Assembly: GCF_019511375.1 (NCBI RefSeq)
Contig: NZ_JAEUAO010000002.1
Location: forward strand, 62,001-126,000
Length of the DNA stretch: 64,000 nucleotides
Direction: 5' to 3'
From: Rhizobium herbae
GTDB taxonomy: Bacteria; Pseudomonadota; Alphaproteobacteria; Rhizobiales; Rhizobiaceae
A program made the translations under genes and the position numbers. A model generated the notes under the pieces. It was not told the DNA's origin and did no database searches. It was given only the letters and a program-made list of their open reading frames with translations. Of the stretch, positions 36,972 to 45,604 are shown piece by piece; the stretch's first letter is position 1, and the number at the start of each line of letters is the position of its first letter.

Positions 36972-38219
36972 TCATAGAGAAATATTGAGCGTCTGCTCGC
37001 GCACGATGTAGGCCTTTTGCCTGTCGGTGATGTAGTCGCGGACGATCGGCGCGGCGTCACGCGACCGCGACAATTGCATGTGGAAGACCATCTGGCTGCC
37101 GGTGCGGAACATCATCTCGGCACTGATCAGATAGAATTCCCACATGCGGGCAAACCGCTCGTCATACATCTCGATGACCTTGTCGCGGTTCTTCTCGAAG
37201 CGGTCGCCCCAGTGCTTGAGCGTCGTCGCATAGTGGATGCGCAGGATTTCGAGATCCGTCACCCACAGGCTGTTCTTCTCCACCACCTCGAACACTTCCG
37301 ACAGGGCGGGCGAGTAGGCGCCGGGGAAGATGTATTTGCGCAGCCAGGCGCTGGCCATGCCGGGCGGGCTCATATGACCGATGGAATGCAGCACCGCGAG
37401 GCCGTCATCCGGCATCAGCGCATTCAGCTTCTTGAAGAACTCGTCATAGTGATGCACGCCGACATGTTCGAACATGCCGACGGAAACGATGCGGTCGAAG
37501 GGTTCGTTGACGTCCCGGTAGTCACGCAGCTCGAAGCGCACCCGGCCATCGAGCCCGGCATCCTTGGCGCGCTGCGTCGCCAGCGCCTGCTGCTCCTTCG
37601 ACAGCGTCACGCCAAGCACCTCGACGGCCTCGAGCTGGGCGAGATAGAGCGCCAGGTCTCCCCAGCCGCAGCCGATGTCGAGCACCTTCATGCCGGGGCG
37701 AAGGCAGAGCTTGGCGGCAAGCAGCCTGAGCTTGTTGCGCTGTGCCTGTTCCAGCGTTTCTTGCGGTTCGCGGAAATAGGCGCAGGAATAGAGCATGTGC
37801 TCGTCGAGGAAGAGCTTGTAGAACTCGTTGCCGAGATCGTAGTGATGGGCGACGTTGCGCTGCGCCTCGCCCTTGACGTTCGATTGCTGGCGCTTGCGAA
37901 AGCGCATCTTGATCGCCCGCAACGCCTTCTGGATCGGGTAGGAGCCGAGCGCCAGCCGGTTGATCGAAAACAGCGTCAGGAAATCACGCAGGCTCGAGCC
38001 GTCCTCGAACCGCAGCGTCCCATCCATATAGGCCTCGCCGGCGGCAAGTTCCGAGTTGAACACAAGAGTGCGGTAAAGCTTCGGATCCGTCAGCCGCATG
38101 GTTACTTCGGGACCGGGCTCGCCCGAAAAGACATGCGGCTGCCCGTTTGCGTCTATGACCGTCAGCTTGCCCTTGCGAATGAAGGATTTCATCATATGCG
38201 ACAGTGGAAACATGCACAC
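36972..38219 (-). CDS. cfa: Cyclopropane-fatty-acyl-phospholipid synthase
   Basis: S-adenosylmethionine-dependent enzyme adding a methylene bridge to unsaturated acyl chains of membrane lipids, typically in stationary phase or acid stress. The 415-aa protein has the SAM motif VLDIGCGWGDLALYLAQ, the family segment GNEFYKLFLDEHMLYSCAYF and the C-terminal RMWEFYLISAEMMFR. Length is close to the E. coli enzyme (382 aa). Rhizobia often have two copies; only this one is in view. Confidence 0.93.
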   Translation of the reverse strand: MCMFPLSHMMKSFIRKGKLTVIDANGQPHVFSGEPGPEVTMRLTDPKLYRTLVFNSELAAGEAYMDGTLRFEDGSSLRDFLTLFSINRLALGSYPIQKALRAIKMRFRKRQQSNVKGEAQRNVAHHYDLGNEFYKLFLDEHMLYSCAYFREPQETLEQAQRNKLRLLAAKLCLRPGMKVLDIGCGWGDLALYLAQLEAVEVLGVTLSKEQQALATQRAKDAGLDGRVRFELRDYRDVNEPFDRIVSVGMFEHVGVHHYDEFFKKLNALMPDDGLAVLHSIGHMSPPGMASAWLRKYIFPGAYSPALSEVFEVVEKNSLWVTDLEILRIHYATTLKHWGDRFEKNRDKVIEMYDERFARMWEFYLISAEMMFRTGSQMVFHMQLSRSRDAAPIVRDYITDRQKAYIVREQTLNISL

Positions 38220-38296
38220 CTCGGTGGATAAAGCAGCTCGGTACGCGCCACTCTATCACCGGGTTTGCAAAATGCGCGGCCCAAATTCGCAAATAT

Positions 38297-39262
38297 TCAA
38301 CGGCCTGAAGCGGTCGCTCCGGCGCTTGCGGCAACGACGAGAACAGTGCCGGCGATCTGCAGCGCCGTCATCGGCTGGCTGAGCACGACAAAGCCCGCAA
38401 GGGCGCCGATGGCCGGTTCCAGGCTCATCAGGATGCCGAAGGACGAGGTGCTCATCCGCCGCAGGGCGATCATTTCCAGCGCATAAGGGATCAGCGGCAC
38501 AAGGAGGGCGAGACCCGCAACAGCAACGACGCCCTCGACCGTCAGGCGCGAGACTTCCAGAAGCCCGAATGGCGTGGCGACGATGGCGGCCACGATCAGC
38601 GACATGGAAAGACCCTGCAGGCCCTCGAACGCATTCCCCGCCTTCTTCATCAGGATGATGTAGAGCCCCCAGCCGGTGGCGGCGCCAAAGGCAAAGAGTA
38701 TGCCGGTGGGATCGCCGACCCAGCTATGCCCGTCATGGGCGAGGAAAAGCACGCCGGCGCCGGCGATCAGCGGCCAGACAAGCCGCCAGCCGAGGCCGAA
38801 GGCAAAGGTTGCGACGGCCAGCGGTCCGAGAAAATCGATGGCGACGGCAAGGCCGAGCGGGATGCGCTCGATCGCCGCGAAGAAACACAGCGTCATCCCC
38901 GCCATGGATGCGCCGAGCAGCCCGGCCGTCTGCCATTGTGCCCGCGAATAGCGCAGGATCGGCGGACGCACGACAATGGCCAGCAGTGCTGCGGCCCAGA
39001 TCAGCCGCAGCCAGGTGGTGCCGAACGGGCCATAGGCGGCGATTGCCGATGCCGAAAACGCCGAGCCGAACTGCACGCTCGACATCGACAGAAGGCACAA
39101 GACGCCGCCAGTCAGCGCGGCGCTTGTCCCCGTCGTCAAGGGTGCCGCCACCGGCATCGCCGTCTCGTTGCCATAGGCCGGTGTGGCCGTCCGCTGATCC
39201 AAGTCCTCGTCCTCCAGGTTGCTGTCGTTTGTTGGCGTCGGCTCTAATGGAGGCTGGCGCAA
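38297..39262 (-). CDS. EamA/DMT-family exporter, RhtA-like
   Basis: Inner-membrane exporter of 321 aa with about ten predicted helices in two EamA repeats after a hydrophilic N-terminal tail of roughly 40 residues. The repeats are seen as PLGLAVAIDFLGPLAVA and LEPAIGALAGFVVLSQ. It resembles RhtA, the threonine/homoserine exporter, but the substrate is a guess. The tail is unusually long and acidic, so translation could instead begin at the Met near residue 36. Confidence 0.8.
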   Translation of the reverse strand: MRQPPLEPTPTNDSNLEDEDLDQRTATPAYGNETAMPVAAPLTTGTSAALTGGVLCLLSMSSVQFGSAFSASAIAAYGPFGTTWLRLIWAAALLAIVVRPPILRYSRAQWQTAGLLGASMAGMTLCFFAAIERIPLGLAVAIDFLGPLAVATFAFGLGWRLVWPLIAGAGVLFLAHDGHSWVGDPTGILFAFGAATGWGLYIILMKKAGNAFEGLQGLSMSLIVAAIVATPFGLLEVSRLTVEGVVAVAGLALLVPLIPYALEMIALRRMSTSSFGILMSLEPAIGALAGFVVLSQPMTALQIAGTVLVVAASAGATASGR

Positions 39263-39383
39263 CCGGCAAATTCATATTTGTGGAGCTTAGCTTCACCGCA
39301 TTTGATGCTCGCCAGTGACGACCGGAACATAATCGCTGCAGGATCGTTATCGTCGCACTGCAACCTTAAGCGAGGGAACCCAC

Positions 39384-39635
39384 ATGGATGTCAACGGTGT
39401 AGGATGGATCGCGGCCATCGTCATCGGCGGTCTTGCCGGATGGCTCGCAGAACAGTTCATGAAATCCGAAATGGGCATGTTCATGAACATCATTCTGGGG
39501 ATTATCGGCGCCGTCGTCCTCAACGCCATTCTGGCGTTTGCGGGAATAGGTTTCACCGGCTGGCTCGCCTATCTGGTCATCGGCTTCGTCGGCGCTTGCC
39601 TGCTGATCGCGGCCGGACGCGCCGTGCGAAGGTAG
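39384..39635 (+). CDS. GlsB/YeaQ/YmgE-family stress membrane protein
   Basis: 83-aa membrane protein with three hydrophobic helices and conserved glycines (GWIAAIVIGGLAGWLAEQFM, LGIIGAVVLNAIL). This matches the transglycosylase-associated/YeaQ family, small inner-membrane proteins raised in general stress. The start has AAGCGAGGG upstream. The next small gene begins 19 bases after the stop, so they may be co-transcribed. Confidence 0.88.
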   Translation: MDVNGVGWIAAIVIGGLAGWLAEQFMKSEMGMFMNIILGIIGAVVLNAILAFAGIGFTGWLAYLVIGFVGACLLIAAGRAVRR

Positions 39636-39654
39636 GTCACCGAGGAGAGCGACG

Positions 39655-39984
39655 ATGCTGACATTCGCAGCCGAGGGCAGCGGCCAGGGCAGGCTGGAAA
39701 TCAACGGCCATTCCGAGCCGGTTTCCTACGAGTTGATCGTGGCGCGCGAAGAAGATCAGAGCAGCCAGGTGCGCATTCGCTTGAATGCTCCGCGCGACTG
39801 GCTGCTGAAGCAGGGTTTCACCGGCGATGCGGTTCTGGTGCGCAGCAACGGTTCGCGCATCGCGGTGCGGCGTGACGGTGTGCTTGATGCGCATTCCAGC
39901 GTGTGCGTCACGCTCGAAGGCTATGACGACACGCTGAGCGACCTCGGCGAGGTTTCCGAGGCCTATCCGGAATTGAAACACTGA
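39655..39984 (+). CDS. Small cytosolic protein of unknown function
   Basis: 109-aa soluble protein with no signal peptide, beta-rich in appearance (LEINGHSEPVSYELIVAREE, VRIRLNAPRDWLLKQGF, RIAVRRDGVL). I do not recognise a family. The ATG is preceded by GAGGAGAG at good distance. It is 19 bases behind the YeaQ-like gene and ahead of a strong terminator, so it is likely the second gene of a two-gene stress unit; no functional claim is possible. Confidence 0.65.
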   Translation: MLTFAAEGSGQGRLEINGHSEPVSYELIVAREEDQSSQVRIRLNAPRDWLLKQGFTGDAVLVRSNGSRIAVRRDGVLDAHSSVCVTLEGYDDTLSDLGEVSEAYPELKH

Positions 39985-40003
39985 AAGCTTGCGGCGGACA
40001 CGG

Positions 40004-40035
40004 AAACGGGCGCGGTCCGAGGCCGCGCCCGTTTT
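40004..40035. terminator. Bidirectional intrinsic terminator before efp
   Basis: Perfect 12-base-pair stem AAACGGGCGCGG / CCGCGCCCGTTT around a seven-base loop. A and T runs at both ends mean it can serve the plus-strand 109-aa gene and the convergent efp. Confidence 0.9.
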
Positions 40036-40056
40036 CATGGCCGCGGTTAAGAAGGC

Positions 40057-40626
40057 TCAGTCCTTGGCGCGCTCGACGTAGGACGCGTCTTCCGTCAGGA
40101 TGACGACGCGAGTGCCGACGCCGATATGCGGAGGGACCATGGTACGAACGCCATTCGACAGGATCGCCGGCTTGTAGGACGAGGATGCCGTCTGGCCCTT
40201 GACGACCGGCTCGGTCTCGACGATTTCGAGCGTCATGCGGGTCGGCAGCTCGATTGCCAGGGCAACGCCTTCGAACATCTTCAGTTGCACCGCCATGCCT
40301 TCCTGCAGGTAGGCCTTGTCGTCGCCGATGACGTCGGGGGCAACGGCAACCTGATCGTAGGTTTCCGGGTTCATGAAGTGGAAGCCTTCGCCGTCTTCAT
40401 AGAGGAACGTGTGCTCGCGGTCTTCGACGAAGGCGCGCTCCACCTGCTCGGTCGTGCGCCAGCGCTCGGAGACCTTCACGCCATCGGAGATACGGCGCAT
40501 GTCGACCTGGGTGACCGGCGTTCCCTTGCCCGGATGAAAGTTCTGGGCGGTCAGAACGGCGTAAAGCTTGCCGTCCACTTCGAGAACATTGCCCTTGCGG
40601 ACTGAAGAGGCGATTACCTTGACCAT
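40057..40626 (-). CDS. efp: Elongation factor P
   Basis: Translation factor that rescues ribosomes stalled at polyproline stretches. The 189-aa protein has three beta-barrel domains; the modification loop reads [10 protein letters not shown] with Lys34 in the position that E. coli beta-lysylates. C-terminal motif [14 protein letters not shown] is typical. The ATG at 40626 (MVKVIAS) is chosen; the in-frame ATG at 40671 is upstream of it. It is divergent from epmA, and both enzymes needed to lysylate Lys34 lie next door. Confidence 0.95.
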   Translation of the reverse strand: MVKVIASSVRKGNVLEVDGKLYAVLTAQNFHPGKGTPVTQVDMRRISDGVKVSERWRTTEQVERAFVEDREHTFLYEDGEGFHFMNPETYDQVAVAPDVIGDDKAYLQEGMAVQLKMFEGVALAIELPTRMTLEIVETEPVVKGQTASSSYKPAILSNGVRTMVPPHIGVGTRVVILTEDASYVERAKD

Positions 40627-40823
40627 AAGTCTTCCTTGTAACTGAGCTTGATGCGTCGTAGAGGAGCGCACGAAACATGCGCGTCAAAGACGCCAGAATG
40701 CGTTTTCGGGCCGCACCTATCCTATATTTGTGCAAATTGCCAGTGCGACGGCAGGGTCCGCCCGAAGAAACCGCCGAATTGCGCGAAAGATCGACTACTC
40801 GAGAAATCTGGATACAGGAACTC

Positions 40824-41894
40824 ATGCCCGCTGCCTCCCCCTGGTGGACGCCCGATGTCCATGCCGATCGCCGAGGTTTCCTCCTCGGCCGCAACCGGAT
40901 TCAGGCCGCTCTGCGCGCCTACTTCGCAGCCAGGGATTTCATCGAAGTGGATACCGCGACGCTGCAGGTGTCGCCTGGCAACGAGGCGCATCTGCATGCC
41001 TTTGCGACGCAGGCTGTCAATCATGATGGCAGCCGGGTGCCGCTCTATCTGCACACCTCGCCGGAATTCGCCTGCAAGAAACTTTTGGCCGCCGGCGAGC
41101 AGCGCATCGCCTGTTTCGCCCATGTCTATCGCAATCGCGAGCGCGGGCCGCTGCATCATCCGGAATTCACCATGCTCGAATGGTATCGCGCCGGCGAAAG
41201 CTACGAGGTGCTGATGCGCGATTGCGCCGATATCCTTGGGCTTGCCGCCGAGACCGCGCAGGCGAAGCAGTTGGCGTATCGCGGCGCCGCGGCCGATCCC
41301 TATCTGGAACCGGAGCGGATCACCGTCGCCGAAGCCTTCGAGCGTTTCGCCGGCATCGATCTCATCGCCTCGATCGATCGCAGTGGTGAAACCGACCGGG
41401 AGCGTCTGGCGGAAAGTCTCCGCAGCGCCGGTCTGCGCGTCGCCCGGGACGATACCTGGGCTGATCTCTTCAGCCGGGTGATCGTCGACAAGGTCGAGCC
41501 CAATCTCGGTTTCGGCCGCGCTACGATCCTTTACGAGTATCCGGTCGCCGAAGCCGCCCTTGCGCGCCCGACGCCGCATGACGCGCGCGTGGCGGAGCGG
41601 TTTGAGCTCTACGCCTGCGGCGTCGAGCTCGCCAATGCCTTCGGTGAACTGACGGATGCCGCCGAGCAGCGCCGCCGCTTCACCATGGAGATGGCCGAGA
41701 AGAGCCGTGTCTACGGCGAAACCTATCCGCTGGACGAGGATTTCCTCAAGGCGCTCGACATTATGCCGGAGGCAAGCGGCAGCGCGCTCGGATTCGACCG
41801 GCTGGTGATGCTGGCGACGGGGGCGGCGCGGATCGATCAGGTCATCTGGGCGCCCGTGGCCGAAACCAGCGACCGAAGAGGGGGCCGGTCGTGA
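40824..41894 (+). CDS. epmA: Elongation factor P--(R)-beta-lysine ligase EpmA (GenX)
   Basis: Lysyl-tRNA synthetase-like enzyme without an anticodon-binding domain that attaches beta-lysine to Lys34 of EF-P. The 356-aa protein shows class II synthetase motif 2 (FAHVYRNRERGPLHHPEFTMLEWYRA) and motif 3 (GSALGFDRLVMLATGAARIDQV). The N-terminus begins directly in the catalytic core, and the length is close to E. coli EpmA (325 aa). The ATG at 40824 has CAGGAA upstream; the extension to 40677 lies in the divergent promoter region. It overlaps epmB by 4 bases. Confidence 0.93.
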   Translation: MPAASPWWTPDVHADRRGFLLGRNRIQAALRAYFAARDFIEVDTATLQVSPGNEAHLHAFATQAVNHDGSRVPLYLHTSPEFACKKLLAAGEQRIACFAHVYRNRERGPLHHPEFTMLEWYRAGESYEVLMRDCADILGLAAETAQAKQLAYRGAAADPYLEPERITVAEAFERFAGIDLIASIDRSGETDRERLAESLRSAGLRVARDDTWADLFSRVIVDKVEPNLGFGRATILYEYPVAEAALARPTPHDARVAERFELYACGVELANAFGELTDAAEQRRRFTMEMAEKSRVYGETYPLDEDFLKALDIMPEASGSALGFDRLVMLATGAARIDQVIWAPVAETSDRRGGRS

Positions 41895-42949
41895 CCATCA
41901 TAGGCGCTTTGAAGACGATCGATGATCTCGAAGAGGCGGGCCTGATCGCCGGCAGCCGCAACGCGCAGCTGTCGGACGTTGCCGCCCGCTACGCTATCGC
42001 CGTGACCCCCGCCATGGCGGCACTGATCGACCCCGGCGACCCGAACGATCCGATCGCCCACCAGTTCATTCCCGACGCGGCCGAGCTTGTCCGCCTGCCG
42101 CAAGAGCGCGCCGATCCGATCGGCGACACAGCGCACAGCCCCGTCGAGGGTATCGTCCATCGCTACCCGGACCGCGTGCTCTTGAAGGCCGTGCATGTCT
42201 GCCCGGTCTATTGCCGCTTCTGTTTCCGCCGCGAAATGGTCGGGCCGCAGGGGCTCGGCACACTTGCATCGCAGGCGATGGACAGAGCCTTCGCCTATAT
42301 CGCCGATCATCCGGAAATATGGGAAGTGATCCTCACCGGCGGAGATCCGCTAGTGCTGTCGCCGCGACGGCTGGCCTCGGTCATGGAACGGCTGGCAGCG
42401 ATCGATCACGTGAAGATCGTGCGCTTCCACACCCGCGTGCCGGTCGTCGAGCCGGAGCGCGTCGATGCGGCGATGATCGCCGCCCTGAAAGCAAGCGGCA
42501 AGACCGCCTATCTTGCGTTGCATGCCAACCACCCGCGCGAACTGACGATGGATGCCCGTGCCGCCTGCGCCCGGCTGGTCGATGCCGGCATCGTGATGGT
42601 CAGCCAATCGGTGCTGCTGAAAGGCGTCAACGATGATCCCGACACGCTCGCCGCGCTGATGCAGGCCTTCGTCGAAAACAGGATCAAGCCCTATTACCTG
42701 CACCATCCCGATCTCGCGCCCGGCACCAGCCATTTCCGCCTGACGATCGAGGAGGGGCAGGCGCTGGTCGCATCGCTGCGCGGCCGCGTCTCCGGGCTCT
42801 GCCAGCCGGCCTATGTCCTCGATATCCCCGGGGGTCACGGCAAGACGCTCATCAGCGCCTCGACGATCGCGGACAATGGTGGCGGTTGCTATACTGTCGC
42901 GGATTTCCAGGGCGAGACGCACGCCTATCCGCCTGTCGCGGCGGACTAA
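41891..42949 (+). CDS. epmB: EF-P (R)-beta-lysine 2,3-aminomutase EpmB
   Basis: Radical SAM enzyme converting alpha-lysine to (R)-beta-lysine for EF-P modification. The 352-aa protein carries the CxxxCxxC cluster motif in CPVYCRFCFRR (about residue 103), the SAM segment VILTGGDPLVLSP, and HTRVPVVEPERV. The lysine 2,3-aminomutase PLP region is present as YLHHPDLAPGTSHFR. The GTG start overlaps the epmA stop (GTGA), so translation is coupled. Its stop codon lies in a long inverted repeat shared with the convergent luxR gene. EpmC is not in the window. Confidence 0.92.
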   Translation: MTIIGALKTIDDLEEAGLIAGSRNAQLSDVAARYAIAVTPAMAALIDPGDPNDPIAHQFIPDAAELVRLPQERADPIGDTAHSPVEGIVHRYPDRVLLKAVHVCPVYCRFCFRREMVGPQGLGTLASQAMDRAFAYIADHPEIWEVILTGGDPLVLSPRRLASVMERLAAIDHVKIVRFHTRVPVVEPERVDAAMIAALKASGKTAYLALHANHPRELTMDARAACARLVDAGIVMVSQSVLLKGVNDDPDTLAALMQAFVENRIKPYYLHHPDLAPGTSHFRLTIEEGQALVASLRGRVSGLCQPAYVLDIPGGHGKTLISASTIADNGGGCYTVADFQGETHAYPPVAAD

Positions 42950-42990
42950 GCAGGTTTCGGAAAAGTCCCGGGGTTTGCCAAACCTGCTTA
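42947..42990. terminator. Inverted repeat holding the stop codons of epmB and the luxR gene
   Basis: Perfect 11-base-pair arms TAAGCAGGTTT (42947-42957) and AAACCTGCTTA (42980-42990), with a 22-base spacer. The left arm begins with the epmB TAA; the right arm ends with the complement of the luxR TAA. There is no T run, so if it terminates transcription it would be by mutual blocking rather than the classic mechanism. Confidence 0.6.
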
Positions 42991-44085
42991 GAGGCGAATT
43001 TTCCCGAACAGGGCGCTCAGCTCGGATTGCCGGCTGGTTCCTGTTTTCTGGAAGATCGCGCGGATATGGCTTCTGACTGTTTCGTAGCCGGTCGTATGCC
43101 GGGCGGCGATATCGACGGCGCTCAGGCCGCTGGCGACGAGTAGCGATATCCTCGCCTCGGCGGGCGTCAGGTCGAACAGCGCCATCAGCGTTTCCGGCTT
43201 CAGCCGAATGTCCTCGTCGGGATCCTCGATCAGCGCGACGGCACAGGAATGGGAAAACACGTCGGAGAGATTGGGCCCGAACCGTTCGAAACGAACGATC
43301 AGCGGTCGTTTTCCGGGGCGTGAGAGACGCACCGCAGACAGGCTTTCAGCGGTGTCTCCGTTTGCCTGGATGGCGATCTTGAGTTCGCGGTTGAAGCGCG
43401 CGGTTTCGCTCGCAAGGCAGGTCCGCACCACGCCTCGCGAAATGCGCAATCCCCCGGTAAACAGGGCGTCTGCTTTCCGATTGGTCAGCGTGACGAGACC
43501 TTTGCGATTGAAGAAGATGCAGGCGATGCTGGATGTCTCGAAGGCTGCCGCCATGCCCATCACCTTGCTGGCGTCGATATGCCTGGCGAGCTGCATGGCT
43601 GTGAGCAGCCGTGATCGAATGGCGTGGAAATGCGGTGTGTCTTCCGGAGGCGGAGACGCTTCCGTCGCCTTGTTTTGCAGGACGAAATAGAGCTCGTCAG
43701 TGCCTGAGGAGATATCCATGAGCACGGAATCGCGGATTCCGTATCCTCTCAGGAATCGATAGTATTCGTGCTGCTCGAAGTGTTGCGTGGAGATGAAGTT
43801 TCTTTCCAGCACGACGCCTGATTGGTGGATTTGCGGCAGCAGCTGGGCGCGAAAATCCCGCGTGTTCCATTCTTCCCGCATATAGCCGTCGAGAAGATCG
43901 CCGAGACTCTCGGTGCATAACGCCGCGCCAAAGGCGCCGCGACCGGTCGGTTCCATGATATTGGCGCCTACTGCGCCCGTCGCATTGCTGATGGCCTCCA
44001 CGGTGTCCAGCCAGCGCGACGGCTCGAAAACCGCCGCCTGGACGTGATCGAGGGCCTGTGCGAGTGCTCCGGCGTTAACGCGCAT
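42988..44085 (-). CDS. LuxR-family transcriptional regulator
   Basis: 365-aa regulator with a C-terminal LuxR helix-turn-helix (about residues 295-360, LTPAEARISLLVASGLSAVDIAARHTTGYETVRSHI, shown here only as a position range with core PAEARISLLVASG). The ~270-residue N-terminal region has no autoinducer-binding signature that I can see. No synthase gene is nearby. A dyad CCAAATTTAGGTTTGG at 44111-44126, 26 bases upstream of the start, may be its binding site. The gene stands alone. Confidence 0.82.
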   Translation of the reverse strand: MRVNAGALAQALDHVQAAVFEPSRWLDTVEAISNATGAVGANIMEPTGRGAFGAALCTESLGDLLDGYMREEWNTRDFRAQLLPQIHQSGVVLERNFISTQHFEQHEYYRFLRGYGIRDSVLMDISSGTDELYFVLQNKATEASPPPEDTPHFHAIRSRLLTAMQLARHIDASKVMGMAAAFETSSIACIFFNRKGLVTLTNRKADALFTGGLRISRGVVRTCLASETARFNRELKIAIQANGDTAESLSAVRLSRPGKRPLIVRFERFGPNLSDVFSHSCAVALIEDPDEDIRLKPETLMALFDLTPAEARISLLVASGLSAVDIAARHTTGYETVRSHIRAIFQKTGTSRQSELSALFGKIRL

Positions 44086-44216
44086 TTGTATCTGCTCACG
44101 TTCGCAATAACCAAATTTAGGTTTGGATTGCTCCGTGCGTCAATGGCGAAGGATAGGGTTTTTCTCGCGCCTGCGAGCCAATTTTGGTGCAGTGCACCGC
44201 CGCCAGACGGTCAACA

Positions 44217-44246
44217 CAAAAAACCCGGCCACCGCGCGGTGACCGG
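44217..44246 (-). terminator. Intrinsic terminator of the OmpA-like lipoprotein gene
   Basis: Stem CCGGCCACCG / CGGTGACCGG (one G-U type mismatch) with a two-base CG centre, followed on the minus strand by GGUUUUUUG. It lies 24 bases past the gene stop. Confidence 0.85.
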
Positions 44247-44270
44247 CTGATTTGCAATTCAAAAGCCGGA

Positions 44271-44936
44271 TCAGCTTTCCCTGATCGGCGCGATCGAGAT
44301 TTCGACGCGGCGGTTCTGCGCCCGCCCGGCTTCGCTCGCATTCGAGGCGACGGGACGGTCAGGGCCATAGCCCACTGCCGACATGCGCCGCTGGTCGACG
44401 CCGCGCGAGCCGAGATAGTTGGCGACCGAAATGGCGCGCCGCTCGGAAAGGCCCTGGTTGTGGCTGGCGCTGCCGGTCGAATCCGTATGGCCGTCCACAT
44501 CGATCAGCGTCTTGTTGAACTTGCGCAAGACGATCGCCACCGAGTCCAGCGTCGAATAGAAGCCGGGGTTCACTTGGTCCTGGTCGGTAGCAAAGGTGAT
44601 GTTCGAGGGCATGTTGAGGATGATGCGGTCGCCGGCGCGCGTCACGGAAACGCCGGTGCCCTGCAACTGGGCGCGCAGTTCGGATTCCTGGCTGTCCATG
44701 TAGTTGCCGATCAGGCCGCCGCCGAGCGCACCGATACCGGCGCCGACAAGGGCCGCGTCACGGCGGCCGGCAGCACTTCCGCCGACCAGAAGGCCGGTCG
44801 CGGCGCCGAGGCCCGCGCCGATCAGCGCGCCGCCGGCGGTGTTCGACATCTTTTGCTGGCCCGTATACGGATCGGTGGTGGTGCAACCGGAAAGATAGAC
44901 AGCGGCGATGGCCAGTACGGCAAATTTCTTGATCAT
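44271..44936 (-). CDS. OmpA-family lipoprotein (YiaD-like)
   Basis: Outer-membrane-anchored peptidoglycan-binding lipoprotein of 221 aa. It has a lipobox (AVYLSGCTTTD), a Gly-rich glycine-zipper region (GGALIGAGLGAATGLLVGG, about residues 30-80), and a C-terminal OmpA domain (VDGHTDSTGSASHNQGLSERRA) with the conserved TD and RR residues. The ATG at 44936 (MIKKFAV) is chosen as it gives the signal peptide. Likely stabilises the envelope; no partner genes are adjacent. Confidence 0.92.
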   Translation of the reverse strand: MIKKFAVLAIAAVYLSGCTTTDPYTGQQKMSNTAGGALIGAGLGAATGLLVGGSAAGRRDAALVGAGIGALGGGLIGNYMDSQESELRAQLQGTGVSVTRAGDRIILNMPSNITFATDQDQVNPGFYSTLDSVAIVLRKFNKTLIDVDGHTDSTGSASHNQGLSERRAISVANYLGSRGVDQRRMSAVGYGPDRPVASNASEAGRAQNRRVEISIAPIRES

Positions 44937-45077
44937 GGAATCAGGGGTCCCCAATGGTGTTGTCTGTTTCATACTACTGATTGCGGCAGGAAGATGAAGA
45001 GCAAGGGTTCATCAGGGATCAAATCCGTTGGGTAAGGCGCGGGAAGGCCGCTGACAGCGCTCCCGCTTCCCTGGTGG

Positions 45078-45455
45078 CTATTCCGTCAGGTTGATCTCTT
45101 CCGTGCTGCCGCCCTGGCACGTGTAGCAGCAATCGCTGCAGGTCTCGGCATTGTCAGGGCCGGTGCCCCAATAGGTCGTCTTGTCGCCGGAAACCCAGGC
45201 GCCGTAGCAGATCTTCTCGCCTTCGTCGCAAGCGAGCGGAATCTGCTTGGTTTCGCCGTCGTCCAGCAGATAGACCTGATTGTTGCCCGGCCAGACATGA
45301 TCGCGGTCCTGGCTGTAAAGCTCGACTTCGACGGCATTCGGATGGCTGTTCATCATCTGGAAGGTTACGTCGGCGGCAGAGGCGGCGCAGACGCCGCCCA
45401 AAAGCACGACTATGGAAAGCGCGGCAAGACCCGCGCGTTGACGAATGGTTTTCAT
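45078..45455 (-). CDS. Secreted cysteine-rich protein of unknown function
   Basis: 125-aa precursor with signal peptide (about residues 1-27, ending CAASAAD). The mature part has six cysteines, in ACDEGEKICYG and CSDCCYTCQGG, and a short acidic end (STEEINLTE). The pattern suggests disulfides or a metal site in the periplasm. I do not recognise a family. The ATG at 45455 is used; the ATG at 45488 extends only into upstream sequence. Confidence 0.7.
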   Translation of the reverse strand: MKTIRQRAGLAALSIVVLLGGVCAASAADVTFQMMNSHPNAVEVELYSQDRDHVWPGNNQVYLLDDGETKQIPLACDEGEKICYGAWVSGDKTTYWGTGPDNAETCSDCCYTCQGGSTEEINLTE

Positions 45456-45604
45456 GAATCCCCTCTGAATTGTGGGCCGTGCGGCCAAAATTCAGCTAGC
45501 ATGAATATAACAACTGCGAAACGGTCGACTGGGGCCGGCGACGCAGATTTTTCGACACCATTTTTGGGAACAAGTAAAGGTGGAATAAGCGACGAATTTC
45601 GCCT

